Positions 38,356 to 51,100 of a stretch of DNA of 64,000 nucleotides are shown in pieces (position 1 is the first letter of the stretch; each line of letters begins with the position of its first letter). This stretch comes from Dromiciops gliroides (lineage: Eukaryota; Chordata; Mammalia; Microbiotheria; Microbiotheriidae). A model generated the notes under the pieces. It did no database searches, was not told the origin of the DNA, and saw only the letters and a list, made by a program, of their open reading frames with translations. Location of the stretch: the NCBI RefSeq assembly GCF_019393635.1, contig NC_057866.1, positions 8,667,723-8,731,722 on the forward strand, written 5' to 3'. The translations under genes and the position numbers were made by a program.

Positions 38356-39009
38356 GATACTTCCCTGTAAAATAGATGGACTGGGACTCCCTCCCAGCTG
38401 CAAATGTGGAAGAGCCCCATTTCCTTGAGCCTTGGACTGGCTCCTGCTCTCTGAGGCCCCTTCCTACCCTTATTCTAGACATGGGTCAGCCATGGTGTGA
38501 CACGGCCACCAGGGGGCAGCATGGGTATAAAGCATCCTGGACCCCAGAGCAAGTCTGGTCAACTACGGTGACCCAAGAGTGACCGGGGACCCACTTGGAC
38601 CTGGCCACCTGAGGCCTCCCTGTTCATGTCTTCCCAGAGAGACGTTAAAACAAAACCAAAGAAGACAATGGCCCATGGAACCTGGAGCTTTAAGGGACTA
38701 TCTTGTCTACCCCCCCCCAACATTTTACATAGGAAGCAACTGAGGCGCAGTGCCACACAGCTAGCAGGTGGTCCATCCAGGATTCCAGGGGGCTTACCGC
38801 ACTACCCTCCCCCATCCCCTGTCCACGACGTCCTCATGGTTGTCCTTCCTCCAGCAAACTAGAAGTTACTGCATAGCAACACTTTTCTCCTCCCTAGGGC
38901 CCTTTTATTTAAATTTGCATCCTATTTATCCAGATACAACTCATCTGCCCCCACAGGAGAGAACAGGGACCATGTTCTAGTTCTCTTAGGATTCCCCCGT
39001 GCCAAGCAC

Positions 39010-39330
39010 CAGGCAGTCAATAAACATTTATTAAGCACATACTAAGTGCAGGGGTTACAAAGAAAGACATAAGACAGTCCCTGCCCTCAAGGAGCTCACA
39101 ATCTAATGGGGAGAGACAACATGCAAACAACTATATAGGAATGAAGAAACTGGATAAATCAGAGACAATCTCGGAGGGAAGGCGCTTTCAGGGAGGAGTG
39201 TGGGGAGAGGCTTCCCACAGAAGGTAAGACTTTAGCCAGGATTTGAAGGCAGCAGAGGAAATCAGCAGGTAGAGATAACAAGGGAGGACGTCCAGGCCTG
39301 GGGGGGGCTGAGACAAGAACAGAGCGGGGC
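39010..39330 (+). repeat. Ancient interspersed repeat, family unresolved
   Basis: AATAAACATTTATTAAGCAC, then CCCTGCCCTCAAGGAGCTCA and AATGGGGAGAGACAACATGC. The same family appears near 10555, 32500, 37815 and 53350. Confidence 0.6.
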
Positions 39331-39651
39331 TGCCACCCCCAGAGCTGAGAGAGCCCAGCTTCTGCTGAGATTGAGGATCTGGGGCTATGGTTATTGGTGG
39401 GTTTGGGATGTGGGCTCTCAGCCTCTCCTCACACAGGGAGGATCCCTTTCCTTCCTTTCCCTTGGAGCCTTAGCCCCCTCCCCCATTCCTGGTGAGAGGA
39501 TTTAAACCTGAGAGGACAAGCTAGAGCCCAACTGGGCCAACCCCCTCATTCTGCAGGGGGAAAACCAAGCCCGAGGGAGGAGAAATGTAAATGGTCACCC
39601 TGAGAAAGGAGGCTGGGTAGCATCAGCTGGCGGCTTGCCTTTGGACTCTCC

Positions 39652-39792
39652 CTTCTCTTCTCTTCTCTTCTCTTCTCTTCTCTTCTCTTCTCTTCTCTTC
39701 TCTTCTCTTCTCTTCTCTTCTCTTCTCTTCTCTTCTCTTCTCTTCTCTTCTCTTCTCTTCTCTTCTCTTCTCTTCTCTTCTCTTCTCTTCTC
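39652..39792 (+). repeat. (TTCTC)n microsatellite, about 28 uninterrupted units
   Basis: A perfect pyrimidine pentamer tract of about 141 bp; the complement is (GAGAA)n. Reading frames made of it, such as runs of Lys-Arg-Arg-Glu-Glu, are artefacts. Confidence 0.97.
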
Positions 39793-40728
39793 CCCAGAGT
39801 ACTTCCTCCATGATTTTCACCCCCCTCCCTCCAACTTCTTAAGGTCCCATGGTTCACTGGGCTTCCCTTAGGCAGGTACAAGCTCAGAAGCTTGGGAGGG
39901 CCCTTCTAACAGGAAAGAACCCTAGACATCAACGAGCTCCTCAGTGGAGCTGCCCTCTCCTCGCTTCGCGTATATTCTCTGGGATGATGGAGAAGCTTCT
40001 TATACAGGAAAGAGACCCAGCTGGATCAGGAGGACCTGAGTTCAAATCCTAGTTCTACAGCAAGTCAGGTCTTGGTCAGAGGAACTGTTGTGTAGTCATG
40101 TGCCCCGTGTGGTTGATTTTTTGGACCCAATTTCAGACTTTACATTTATCCCGCTTCCATCTCATCTTTTAGGAGTAGACCTTTTGGGTCCCCTCTCCCA
40201 ACTGAGCATTGTCTCAGATACTTCCTGCAGTCCCTGACTGCCCTGAGCTGAGGCTTGGGCTCTATTCGACTTCTCAGGTCCTCACTTTCCTCATCTGTAG
40301 AATGAAGGGGTTGGACCACATGACCCCTAAAGTCCCTTCTGGCTCTAACTCCATCACCAATGTGTATCCACGGCCTCCCCAAAGTTTACATTTAAAGTGC
40401 TGGGACCCTTCCACACTTTCTCTTGCAGTCCTAAAGACACCAGTGCAATGTCCCATCTTTCCAGTGGCTCTCTTGTCCTTGTCATTCACACGTGTCTTGA
40501 AGGACACTCACTACCTTCCCTTCTATACTTCAGCGTTATCCAGGGCCGCTGCCTGCTAACACCCACCATAGCCCTCCCCATTGCCAGTGGGGGATTTTGA
40601 CATCTCATTTCTTCAGAGACCACGGCATTCTGTGACTTGCAGCTGCACTGCCCCTCCAGAAGATACTGGCATTAAAAAGACAGGTCTTCCTTTCAGGAAG
40701 ATGTGTGAGGTCATTAAAAGAACTCTGG

Positions 40729-40863
40729 GAGCACCGGCCCTGGAGTCAGGAGGACCTGAGTTCAAATCCGGCCTCAGACACTTGACACTTACTGGCTGTG
40801 TGACCCTGGGCAAGTCACTTAATCCCCATTGCCCCGCAAAAACAAAAAAACAAACAACAAAAA
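40729..40863 (+). repeat. WSINE1, 5'-truncated
   Basis: Starts at GAGCACCGGCCCTGGAGTC, so the head is missing, and ends in an A-rich tail. Confidence 0.85.
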
Positions 40864-41396
40864 AGAATGGCGTTCAGCCCCAGAATGTTGGCCATGGAGT
40901 GATGAGTTCTTGGCTATAGCAACCTAACTGCCCATTTTATAGATGATCAAACTGAGACTCCCAGAAAAGTTAAGTGACTAGCCCAAGGTTACACAAGTAC
41001 CACTACTCCGTAAAGTTAGAATATGAACTAAGGACCTTGGACTCCAAATTCAGTGCCCTTACCTCTGTATATAGGAAAACAATTCCCCTAAATCAACTGA
41101 CCCCCTATACCCAATCTCATCGTCATTATTCAGCCATTTATATGACAAGCATTTATTAAGTGCCTACTGCATGCCAACAACTGTGCTAGGTGCCAGGAAT
41201 AAAGATATGATCACATTATAGAGCTGGAAAGGACCTGAGAAGCCATCTAGCCCAACCTGTAGGTGAACATCAAAGAATCATCCACATTCTGACTGAAGTC
41301 CTCCAGGGGAGGGGAACCCACTGAGGCAGTCCCTCCAACTTTGGGAGAGTTGGAATTACTAGGAATCTTTGAGTTCAAATCTGCTTCTATGTAACT

Positions 41397-41546
41397 TTTT
41401 TTTTTTTTAGTGAGGCAATTGGGGGTTAAGTGACTTGCCCAGGGTCACACAGCTAGTAAGTGTTAAATGTCTGAGGCCAGATTTGAACTCATGTACTCCT
41501 GACTCCAGGGCCGGTGCTCTATCCACTGTGCTACCTAGCTGCCCCC
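41397..41546 (-). repeat. WSINE1/MAR1-family CORE-SINE
   Basis: Full-length minus-strand copy flanked by TTCTATGTAACTTTT on both sides. Confidence 0.9.
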
Positions 41547-42436
41547 TTCTATGTAACTTTTTAACCTTGTTCCTGCTTTAGTTCTCTGAGGCTGTCACAG
41601 CAAATCCAACCCCCACACCCCACCCCGCCCCTTCCCAAGCTCCTATGGCAGCTCCTCATGTGGTTTGTGTGGCTTCTGGTCCTTTCCCATGATGCTCCAT
41701 TGGACACACTCATCAATGTTCCTCCTTAAGTATAAAGCCCAGAATTGACCACAATGTTCCAGCCAGGGCAGAGGAGAGTGACGTTAAGCTCTACTGCATT
41801 CATGACACCATGACTCTTCATTCTCTCAGATTCCAAAGACATTTTTGCAGTCTACTAAAATCCCCGGACCTTTTCCACAGGGACCGTTTTCTTCCATGAA
41901 TTTGTGTAGTTGATTATTTGAACCCACGTCTCAGACTTTACATTTATTCTTATTACACTCCATCCTATTAGACTTGACCCATCATTCTGGCTAGTCAAGA
42001 TCTCTTTGGATCTCATCACCCAAATGGACAGTCTCTCCAACTTTCCCCGAAATCCCCATCTGTCCTGAGCTGAGACAGATCAGCCTCCCTGAAAAATGGG
42101 AGTGATCATCTCTCTTTACCTCTTTCACAGGGTTGTTGTGGAGATCAAATGAAGACAGACATAATAGCATTTGGAAAAACAAAAAACAAAAAACCATTCA
42201 GCTCAGCCCTGTGCCACAGCTGGGTAGACTGCTTAGTGGAAAAGGCAAAGGACAGAGTTGAAAGACCTGGATTCTGGCCCTGACATCATGACATTGCTTA
42301 GCTGTGTGACTGTGGGAAAGTCTCTGCCTGCTTCCTTATCTATAAAATGGGGCAATGATGTTGGCAATACTTCAGAAGGCTGTTTCTGAGGAAAGAACTT
42401 TTCAAACCTTAAAGGTTATAGAAATATGAATATGTG

Positions 42437-42594
42437 GGCCAGCTAGGTGGTGCAGTGGATAGGGCACTGGCTTTGGATTCAGAAGGACCTGAGTTCAAAT
42501 CTGGCCTCAGACACTTGACACTAGCTTGTGTGACCCTGGGCAAGTCACTTAACCCCAATTACCTCACCCCCCCAAAAAAAAAAGAAAAAGAAAA
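42437..42594 (+). repeat. WSINE1/MAR1-family CORE-SINE
   Basis: Full-length copy flanked by exact GAAATATGAATATGTG duplications. Confidence 0.9.
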
Positions 42595-42856
42595 GAAATA
42601 TGAATATGTGATCATTAGCCTTTGAATTCTTCCCATCCTTTAAAATGTAGTTCAGTGTTCTCTTACACATAGTGAGATTTATGCTGATTATCTTGATATG
42701 CTTCCCAGAGCTGAAACTAAGGAAGGGTGACTAGAGTTTTGTCCCAGGGCACTAAAATTCAGGGGGTATGACAATTTTTAAAAATGATCTAAAATACTGT
42801 GCAATTTAAAAATGGTTACATTTTGACAGCATTTTTACTATCTAATCAGCATAGAT

Positions 42857-43122
42857 GGGCAGCTAGGTAGTGCAGTAGATAGAGTGCCAGGCCTAGAGTC
42901 AGGAAGACTCATCTTCCTGAGTTCAAATCTGGCCTCAGACACTTTCTAGCAGTGTGACCCTGGGCAAGTCACTTTACCCTGTTTGCTTCAGTACCCTCAT
43001 CTGTCAAATGAGCTAGAGAAGAAATTGGCAAACCCCTCCAATATCTCTGCCAAGAAAACCCCAAATGGGGTCAATGAGTCAGACATGACTGAAACGACTG
43101 AACAATAATGACAACAACAGAA
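42857..43122 (+). repeat. MAR1-type SINE, long form
   Basis: Head as in the other SINEs, but the 3' part continues as GAGCTAGAGAAGAAATTGGC, CCAAGAAAACCCCAAATGGG and GACATGACTGAAACGACTGA. That long tail marks MAR1 as against the short WSINE1 form. Confidence 0.85.
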
Positions 43123-43985
43123 CATAAAGTCATTAGCAAGAATAAACTTGGGAGGCTTGGTATGCTTCCTCCTATCAAAAGCTGCTCACCAGGTAAGCTT
43201 TTCCATGATCCGGCCCTGTTTAACCCCATCCCGCTCCTTCCCCAACAGTGGACTTCCTGAATCCTGAGGCCTGTATCCCCACTATGACACCATGTCTGAG
43301 CTCTCTGACCCCATGGGGCTCCCCTCACCAGCCTTGCCCCAGGTGACACAAGGGCATCTTTGGTGCTGATAAGCCCAGGAACAAAAATCACCAGTTACAA
43401 TGTTGGTACTGCCTGGTGGGGTTATTTCTTTGTGCATATGTTGGATGTGCTCCTATCCTCCACTGGGGGCACCATGAAGGTAGGGACCAAGACAGACACT
43501 TGTTATTGCCCCATAGGAACAACTTGCATGTGATCCTCAGCTTTCTCAGCCAGCCCCCAATCACTCATCCTCTCTGGAGGAGATGCCCCATTGATCTCTC
43601 TCATGAGAACCTCTTCCAGACCCCAGTCCCAGATGTGGGCACACAGCCTGGATACACCAGGGGAAGCTACCACGGACCCAGAGGTGAAGGAGAGCTCATT
43701 GTGAACCTTGGGCACCCTGTGACCCAGGACTTGGGATAGGCCACTGCATGCTGGGACAGCAGAGAAGGAGGGATTTTCATTTCTGATCAGCTCCAGGGTG
43801 CAGGGCTCACCCCTCTCCCATGGCTCTTGTCTCCATGTCCCAGAGCTCCTCCTGGAGGTCAGGGAGAGGTTCATTGGCCTTTACTCTCTCTGCCCTCCCT
43901 CCTCCTTCACCCCGCGCCTCCCCCGCCCCAGCCCATAACCAGAGCTAGCACAGGACACCGGAGAAGGGCAGCCGAGCAGTGAGGT

Positions 43986-43991
43986 TTATAA
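43986..43991 (-). terminator. PELI3: Weak candidate poly(A) signal of PELI3
   Basis: TATAAA on the minus strand about 590 nt after the stop. It is a non-canonical hexamer, and no AATAAA was seen closer. Confidence 0.3.
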
Positions 43992-44576
43992 AGAGACCCG
44001 GGGAATAGCAGCAGGAAGATCTGAGCAGCTGGAGACGGCAAAGGGCTCAGGCCTGGGACACTCTTGTGCCAGGGGGCGAGCAGCACGGCAGAGCAGGGGG
44101 GAGGGAATGCCACCCTCCCAGACTCCCTCCTTCCCTTCCACCAGGGCACAGTGTTACACGGCATGATGGGGGACGTGCGGGGTGGAGGCGTCCCCGGGAC
44201 CAGCCTGGAAGTTGGATCCAATGAAGCAAGAGGGTAAGTCCTGGTGCCAGGGACTTTGTCCATCAGACGGTGAGTGGGAAAGAGCTCCAGAGACCTCCCC
44301 TAGGCCGATCTGGGAATGGGATCTGTCCCCCTCCCCCCACCTGAACCCCCCTCAGTCTGAGTGAGCATCCAAGCAGACGTCCTGGGGGGGAAAACCACTT
44401 CATCTTGTAGACACCACTAGTCAGTGCAGCCAGGGCTGGAGGCACCTTTCAGTCCCACCGACGGCAGCCCCAGAGGGCTGTCCCATCTCTCCAATTTGAT
44501 ACAGCAGGAGGTAAGAGACCTGGGTCCCAGAGCTGGGGGGGCCTCAGTCTGGAGCCTTGGGACTCGCACTCCTGCC

Positions 44577-45146
44577 CTAGTCCAGTGGTCCCTGGAAAAT
44601 AAGGCGGACACAGCCATTCTCCCCCGTGAGCCAGGCCCCACAGAAGGGACAGGCAGCGTGGAAGGCATGGGTGCCATGGGGCAGCGGTGTCTGGGCCCAG
44701 TAGCGGGCTGTTTTCTCAGAACAGACGTGGCCACAGGGTGCAAAGGCATGGCTTGGGGGCCCAGGGTCCAGGCACAGCCCTGCCTCTTGGCCCAACCACA
44801 AGGGCACATAGGGCCCCACCAGGCGGCACAGGGGGCACTCACGCTCCTGTGGGCCCCGCTCCCGCCGGCAGCCCCAGCTGTGGTAGCCGTGGACGTGGCC
44901 ACAGCGTACATACACCCATGGCTGCTGCTTGTCTGGGACATCTCGGCCTCGGGCTGGGCTGGGGAAAGCCAGGGTGCTGAGCCCCACAGGGCACTGGGGT
45001 CGAGCCGCATTAGCTTCCTGCCTCTGGGCCTCTAGCTGCTTCAGGGTGGGTGCCCGCAGGAGGCCAGCCGGAGTACGCCACAACAAGGTGGCCCCACACA
45101 GGTCGATAAGGGAGCCATCCCGAAGCACATTGGACTCATTCTCCAC
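44577..45146 (-). CDS. PELI3: PELI3 last coding exon, RING-like domain
   Basis: Encodes residues 258-446 and ends IFQGPLD as all Pellinos do. The exon begins with GTG, a valine codon (KL-VENESN across the junction), not a start. Confidence 0.95.
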   Translation of the reverse strand: MENESNVLRDGSLIDLCGATLLWRTPAGLLRAPTLKQLEAQRQEANAARPQCPVGLSTLAFPSPARGRDVPDKQQPWVYVRCGHVHGYHSWGCRRERGPQERECPLCRLVGPYVPLWLGQEAGLCLDPGPPSHAFAPCGHVCSEKTARYWAQTPLPHGTHAFHAACPFCGAWLTGENGCVRLIFQGPLD

Positions 45147-48100
45147 CTGGGGAAGGCAAGGACAGTTAGACAGGGAAGAGCACCAGGATGTAGCTTAGCA
45201 TCATGAGAGGGGGAGCTGTGTAATGGCAAGAGCCCCGGGCTTGGATGAAGGCCATGGAGCATGTCCAAGGTCATTTGGCCAGTAAGGTTTGGTCACCTGA
45301 CTCATAAAACAAGTGCTTTTTCCAAGTCACTATTTGAAACATGTCCTGTCTAACCTCACCTTTCCTTTTGACCCATTACACGGATAAGTCCTGAATTCTA
45401 CCAGCTACATGCCTTTGTCCATACTGCCCCTTATTCCTGGAATGTTCTCTTTTCCTTCCTTGGTCTACTGAAAAGACCAGGCTTGAGCATCAATGAAATT
45501 CAATAAGGGTGACTTCTAGGTCATATTAGCAATGAGATATCTGGCAGACATTTCCTCTGATCCCCATGACCTCCCAAACCTCTCCAAAACAGAAATCATG
45601 TACCCAAGATAAAGCAACATCAGCTATCTCCGTGGTCTAGGACGCCCAGAATCCACAAGAAGGTAAAAACAAAACAACAACCCAGGAACTGATGCTCACT
45701 GACCCTGAGCTCACTCAGCTCCCCTCTACCCCCTCCCACCTATTATCAGCAAGGCCAGCAGACCCAGGACACAACAGTGGTTTACATCCACACCTGCGCC
45801 CTGTTCCCCTGTCCCTCCTGGTGCTGTAGAGACCCCAACTCCAGGATGGGGAAGTTTGTGCCTCCAGAGCTAGTTTGTCTGTAGCCTATCAGAAGCAAAA
45901 GTCTGACCTGGATGGAAGCACCAGTGCTGAAAAGTTCTAATCTGCTGGTGCTGAGTTAGAGAACTGAGGAACAAAGGGGGTCGGACAGGTCACTAGGAAA
46001 GGACATCATACGTTAGGAATGGGGAACTATGTAGCGCTCCACCAAGCTTCTAGCTGGGGCTAGTTCTGACCACTCAAAACTCAGCTGGGGAAGAGACCTG
46101 TATTGGGGAACTGTGAATTGCCTACTGTAAGAAGAGGCTGGAATGCCTTGAAATCCAGCCCCCAAGGAAACCACAATCAGAGGGGAGGGAGTCAGGAAGT
46201 GAGTGATAAGGACAATTAAGAGGGAAAAACACTGAAAGTACCAAAGATCTCAGAAAGAAAAAACCCCAAAGATCTTGAACATAAAAAGATAAATTAACAG
46301 GAAACATGGCCTCCAGATAAATATGTTCAGGCATCTATGAATAAATACTGCAAAATAAAGAAAAATGATTCAATACTTGATGAGACAGAGGACCCTTGGA
46401 AGTTGAGAACATGGAACCACAATATGTTGTTCCTAAGTGGTTTAAAAGAGAAATAAATGAGAATTATAAGAGCATAATTTATGGCCTGCACAGCCAAAAT
46501 AATGAACAGAATAGAAAAACTGGAATCTGTGATGGCAAGCCTAACCAAAGGAACAAAAAAGAGAACAGACTCGGAATGTATATACATAGAAGTGAAAGAC
46601 AATCTAGAAGAAGAGAAGAAAAAAGCAAGAACATAAAAAAAATGCTCACTATGTAAGCAAAACCTATTTGTCTTGAAGACATGATGTGCAGACAGCCTAA
46701 GGTTTCGAAGTCTCTCAGAAGAACATGACAAGACAAAAACCCTTAATACCATAGTGAAGGAAACAATAGAAGAAAAGTGACTAGAACTTCTAAACATTAA
46801 AAAATTAAATTCCAAAGAATTCACAGATCACCTCCAGAAAAAAAAAAATCCAAGGCTGCAAACTCCAAGACTTACAGTGAGTACTTTTTTTTTTTTTTTT
46901 TGGTGAGGCATTTGGGGTTAAGTGACTTGCCCAGGGTCACACAGCTAGTAAGTGTTAAGTGTCTGAGGCCGGATTTGAACTCAGGTCCTCCTGACTCCAG
47001 GGCTGGTGCTCTATCCACTGTGCCACCTAGCTGCCCCCTACATTTAGCAATTTAATTTAAAAAACAAGTTCTGCAAGCCATCAATAAGAAGACCTTCAAA
47101 TACAAAGGAAAGGGCATTTGAATAAAGCAAGACTATTCTGTACTCACTAGAAAAGGAGGAGGGAATGGAATATCATGTTCTAAAGAGCAGGAGCTCAAGA
47201 TGCAGCTCAGGGTGAACTATCCTGCAAATCTGAGCTTAACCATATGGGACCAAAGATAACATTCAACATTTATAGAAAGAAAACCAGAACTGAAGAAAGT
47301 ATTTGTATCTCAAACACCCTAAACAACAGAAATGCAGGAGGAGTGAATAAATCAGCAGGCAAGGCCAGCAACAGCAACAGTAACAACAGGGAGAACAAGA
47401 TGAGACTTCTTCCTAAAGGTTCACAAGGAGTCAGGGGTGAGGTCAGAAATCTGAGAGAGGCATCAGTGAAGGGGTGGACAACACCTGGAGACCCTCTGAC
47501 TACAGAAGCATGCTGCTTCTGTAGGGCTACAACATGGGAGAGTGAATAAAGGGAGGAAGGGAGCAGGGGATAGAGCTTAGCTTCTTAAACTGTGCTTCTC
47601 AACCCCATATGGGGTCATGTAATTGAATGTGGAAGTTGTGAAAAATTTGGTAACAGTAAAAGGTTATGTATACCTATTTTATATCCCTATAAAAATGGGG
47701 TCTTCTAAAAATTTCCCCAGGAGAAAAGTGGTTGAGAGTGGAAACGATTTAAGAAAGCCCTGAGATAGGGGCAGCTAGGTGGCACAGTAGATAGAGCACC
47801 GGCTCTGGAGTCAGGAGGACCTGAGTTCAAATCCGGCCTCAGACACTTGACACTTACTAGCTGTGTGACCCTGGGCAAGTCACTTAACCCCAATAGCCTC
47901 ACCAAAAAAAAAGAAGCCCTGGGATAGAGAGGAAGGAGTGATGCACCAGCAAATCAAAGGCTGGCAATGAGGGGAAGGGTAACTCTGTGGTCTTAGAAAG
48001 AGAAGGACCCACAGGGGAGGGGGTAAGGAGGTGGAAGAAAGATTGAAAAATGGAGGGAAAGGAAGAGGTCTTACTCTGGGGGTGGGAGGGGGTTACACTG

Positions 48101-51100
48101 ATGAATGCCCCTATAAGTGAAGAGAAAGGGTCAATAAGGGAGATGGGGACATTTCACTGGATGAGACCCCAGGGATTTGTGCTTGAAAAGTTTACTTGTT
48201 CTGAGATGGGAGGAGCTATAACCCTGGGGGCAACTGGCACCAGGAAGAGTAGGAAAGCATGGAGTTTTCCAGCCAAATGAAGAAAAAGAGGTAAATAAAG
48301 GGTATAGATCAATGGTGAGCTGCATAATCAGGGACCTGATGAGGTAGGGGCCCTACCATGGGATAGCATCTTCTCTGACACCTGCACTGATTTGGGTTAT
48401 TCTGGGAATGAAGCACAATGGAAAAGGGGAGTCCATGGGGCAAGCTCTACAAGGCAGTGTTGGGAAGTGCCTAGAGGGGAAGGCCCGAAGCCTTGATTAC
48501 ATGAAGAATACAGAGAAAAGAGAGCAAACCTGTAATTACAGGGGTCATGAATCAGAGAAGGGTCTAGAGTAAACAGAAAAAAAAATGGGTAATGAAGAGA
48601 GTAAGAGGAATCCTTTTTAGAGAGAGGCACCAAAATGAAATATAAAAACTAAGGAACAGGCTAGCTGAAGGGGAGGGAGGATATCAAAGAAGAGAGGAAT
48701 TAAGGATAAGAGGAAGAGAACCATGGGAAACAAGACCACCCTAAAGTCCTGAATTATGAAAGGTTCATACAGCAGAAGTGACTTGAAACTAAAAAGCTTT
48801 AGGTGGCGCAGTGGATAAAGTACTGGCCCTGGATTCAGAAGGATCTGAGTTCAAATCCAGCCTCAAACACTTGACACTTACTAGCTATGTGACCCTGGGC
48901 AAGTCACTTAACCCTCATTGCCCCACCCAAAAAAGAAAAGAAACTGAAAAGCTTTTACCCAGACAACACTGATGCATCTAGGATAAAAAGGGAAGTGGAA
49001 ACATGGGAGAAAACATTTTGTATCAAATTTCTCTTTTAAGGGTTTGACATATATACATATCTACACACACATATACATATATACATAGATATATACACAT
49101 GCTATATATCTATATATGGTATATGATTTATATATATATATACACATATGTTTATGTAACTAATTGCCATTTCCCAATAGTAAAAGGATTTGAACAAACA
49201 GTTCTCTTTTTTTTTGGTGAGGCAATTGGGGTTAAGTGACTTGCCCAGGGTCACACAGCTAGTAAGTGTTAAGTGTCTGAGGCCGGATTTGAACTCAGGT
49301 CCTCCTGACTCCAGGGCCGGTGCTCTATCCACTGCGCCACCTAGCTGCCCCTGAACAAACAGTTCTTAAAAGAAATGGGGGGGGGGGAGCTAGATGGTGC
49401 AGTGAATAGAGCACCGGCCCTGGAGTCAGGAGGACCTGAGTTCAAATCCGGCCTCAGACACTTAACACTTACTAGCTGTGTGACCCTGGGCAAGTCACTT
49501 AACCCCAATTGCCTCACACACACACAAAAAAAACCCTGGAAAGTATTCACTACCACGTGAAAAAATGATACAAATCACTAATAATGAAATGTAAATCAAA
49601 ACAACTATAAGGCTTTATCCTACATCCTGTCAATTGGCAAAAAAGACCCAAAATGGCAAAATTCATTGTTGAGAGGTTGTGGAAAGATAGGCCCACTAAT
49701 ACATTGTTGGTGAACCTATGAAATGGTATAACCATTTTGGAAAGCAATTTGAAATTATGCAAATTAACTAACTAAAATGTCCATACCCATTGAAGCAGAG
49801 ATTCCTTACTGGGTTTATACCACCAGGAAGCCATCAATAAAAAGAGAGTCCCCATAGACTCCAATGCATTTATAGTTGCCCTTTTTGTGATAGCTAAGAA
49901 TTGGAAACGAGTAGGTACCCATCAGTTGGGAAATGGCTACACAAATTGTGTACGTGAATGTCAAAGAATATGACTGTGCTGTAAGAAATTGATGTGTGAT
50001 GAATATAAAGAAGCCTGAGAAGAGCTATCTGAATTGATGCAGAACCAAGAAAACCATCTACACCATGACATAACAATGTAAACAGAAAGAACAAGGACAC
50101 CAAGAATTAAAAGGAAATGTAATAAAATTAGAAAGCTATGGGGGCAGCTAGGTGATGCAGTGGATAAAGCAACAGTCCTGGATTCAGGAGGACCTGAGTT
50201 CAAATGCTGCCTCAGACATTTGACACTTACTAGCTGTGTGACCCTGGGCAAGTCACTTAACCCTCATTGCCCCCCCCCCAAAAAAAAGCTATGTGGGACT
50301 TGGATGAAAGGAGATGAGTGGACACGCCTAACTGCACCTTCATGGAGGTGGGAGATCCTTGTGGCTCACATTCTGCATGTGTTTTTGGACTTAGCTGATG
50401 TATCCATCCGTTGTGCTCACTTTTTTCCCTCTGTAAAAAATTACTATTTGTCCTGTGGGATGGCTCTTGGTGAACAGGAAGGGGAGGGATATGTGGGCTA
50501 CTATGATGATATAAGAAACAGAAAATTTCAATTAAAACATTAAAAAAAAAGAAATTCAATAAGGATAAGTGTACAGTCTCATATCTGGGTTCAAAAATCT
50601 CCTCCACAAGGATGGGGGCAGGGGCTTCAGTTACACAACAGTGATTTGTCAAAAAACGATCTGAGGCAGGGGCAGCTAGGTGGCGCAGTGGATAGAGCAC
50701 TGGCCCTGGAGTCAGGAGCACCTGAGTTCAAATCTGACCTCAGACACTTGACACTTACTAGTTGTGTGACTCTGGGTAAGTCACTTAACCCTCATTGCCC
50801 TGCAAAAAAAAAAAAAAATCCAAACAAACAAACAAAAAAGATCTGAGGCTTTTCTGTGGTCAGAGGCTGCCCTGAGGGGTCAGCGCTCCCAAGAATGGGG
50901 ATGCCCCCACCCTGTGCTGTGGCCTCATCTGACCTCTAGAGCTCTTAGAGCAGAGCTGGGTGGGGCCCCATGTTGTTTGAGTTATGGAGGGATTCCTTTC
51001 ATGCTTCAGCTGAGCTCTCTTCCCACTCCAAGATTCTGTGACCTTGGACAAGTCCCTTCCCCTCTCCAGGCCTCAGTTTCTCCATTTATAAGATGAGGCG

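Larger units (their letters stand above)
37800..43980. other. Intergenic between DPP3 and PELI3
   Basis: No gene is recognised. It holds ancient repeats (about 37815-38060 and 39010-39330, both of the ACATTTATTAAGCACATACT type), a doubled AT palindrome (38285-38355), a pyrimidine pentamer tract (39652-39792), three WSINEs, one MAR1-type SINE and L2-like text near 43180-43400. Confidence 0.6.

Noticed and set aside
39546-39881. Frame rich in Lys-Arg-Arg-Glu-Glu
   Set aside because: It is a translation of the (TTCTC)n microsatellite.
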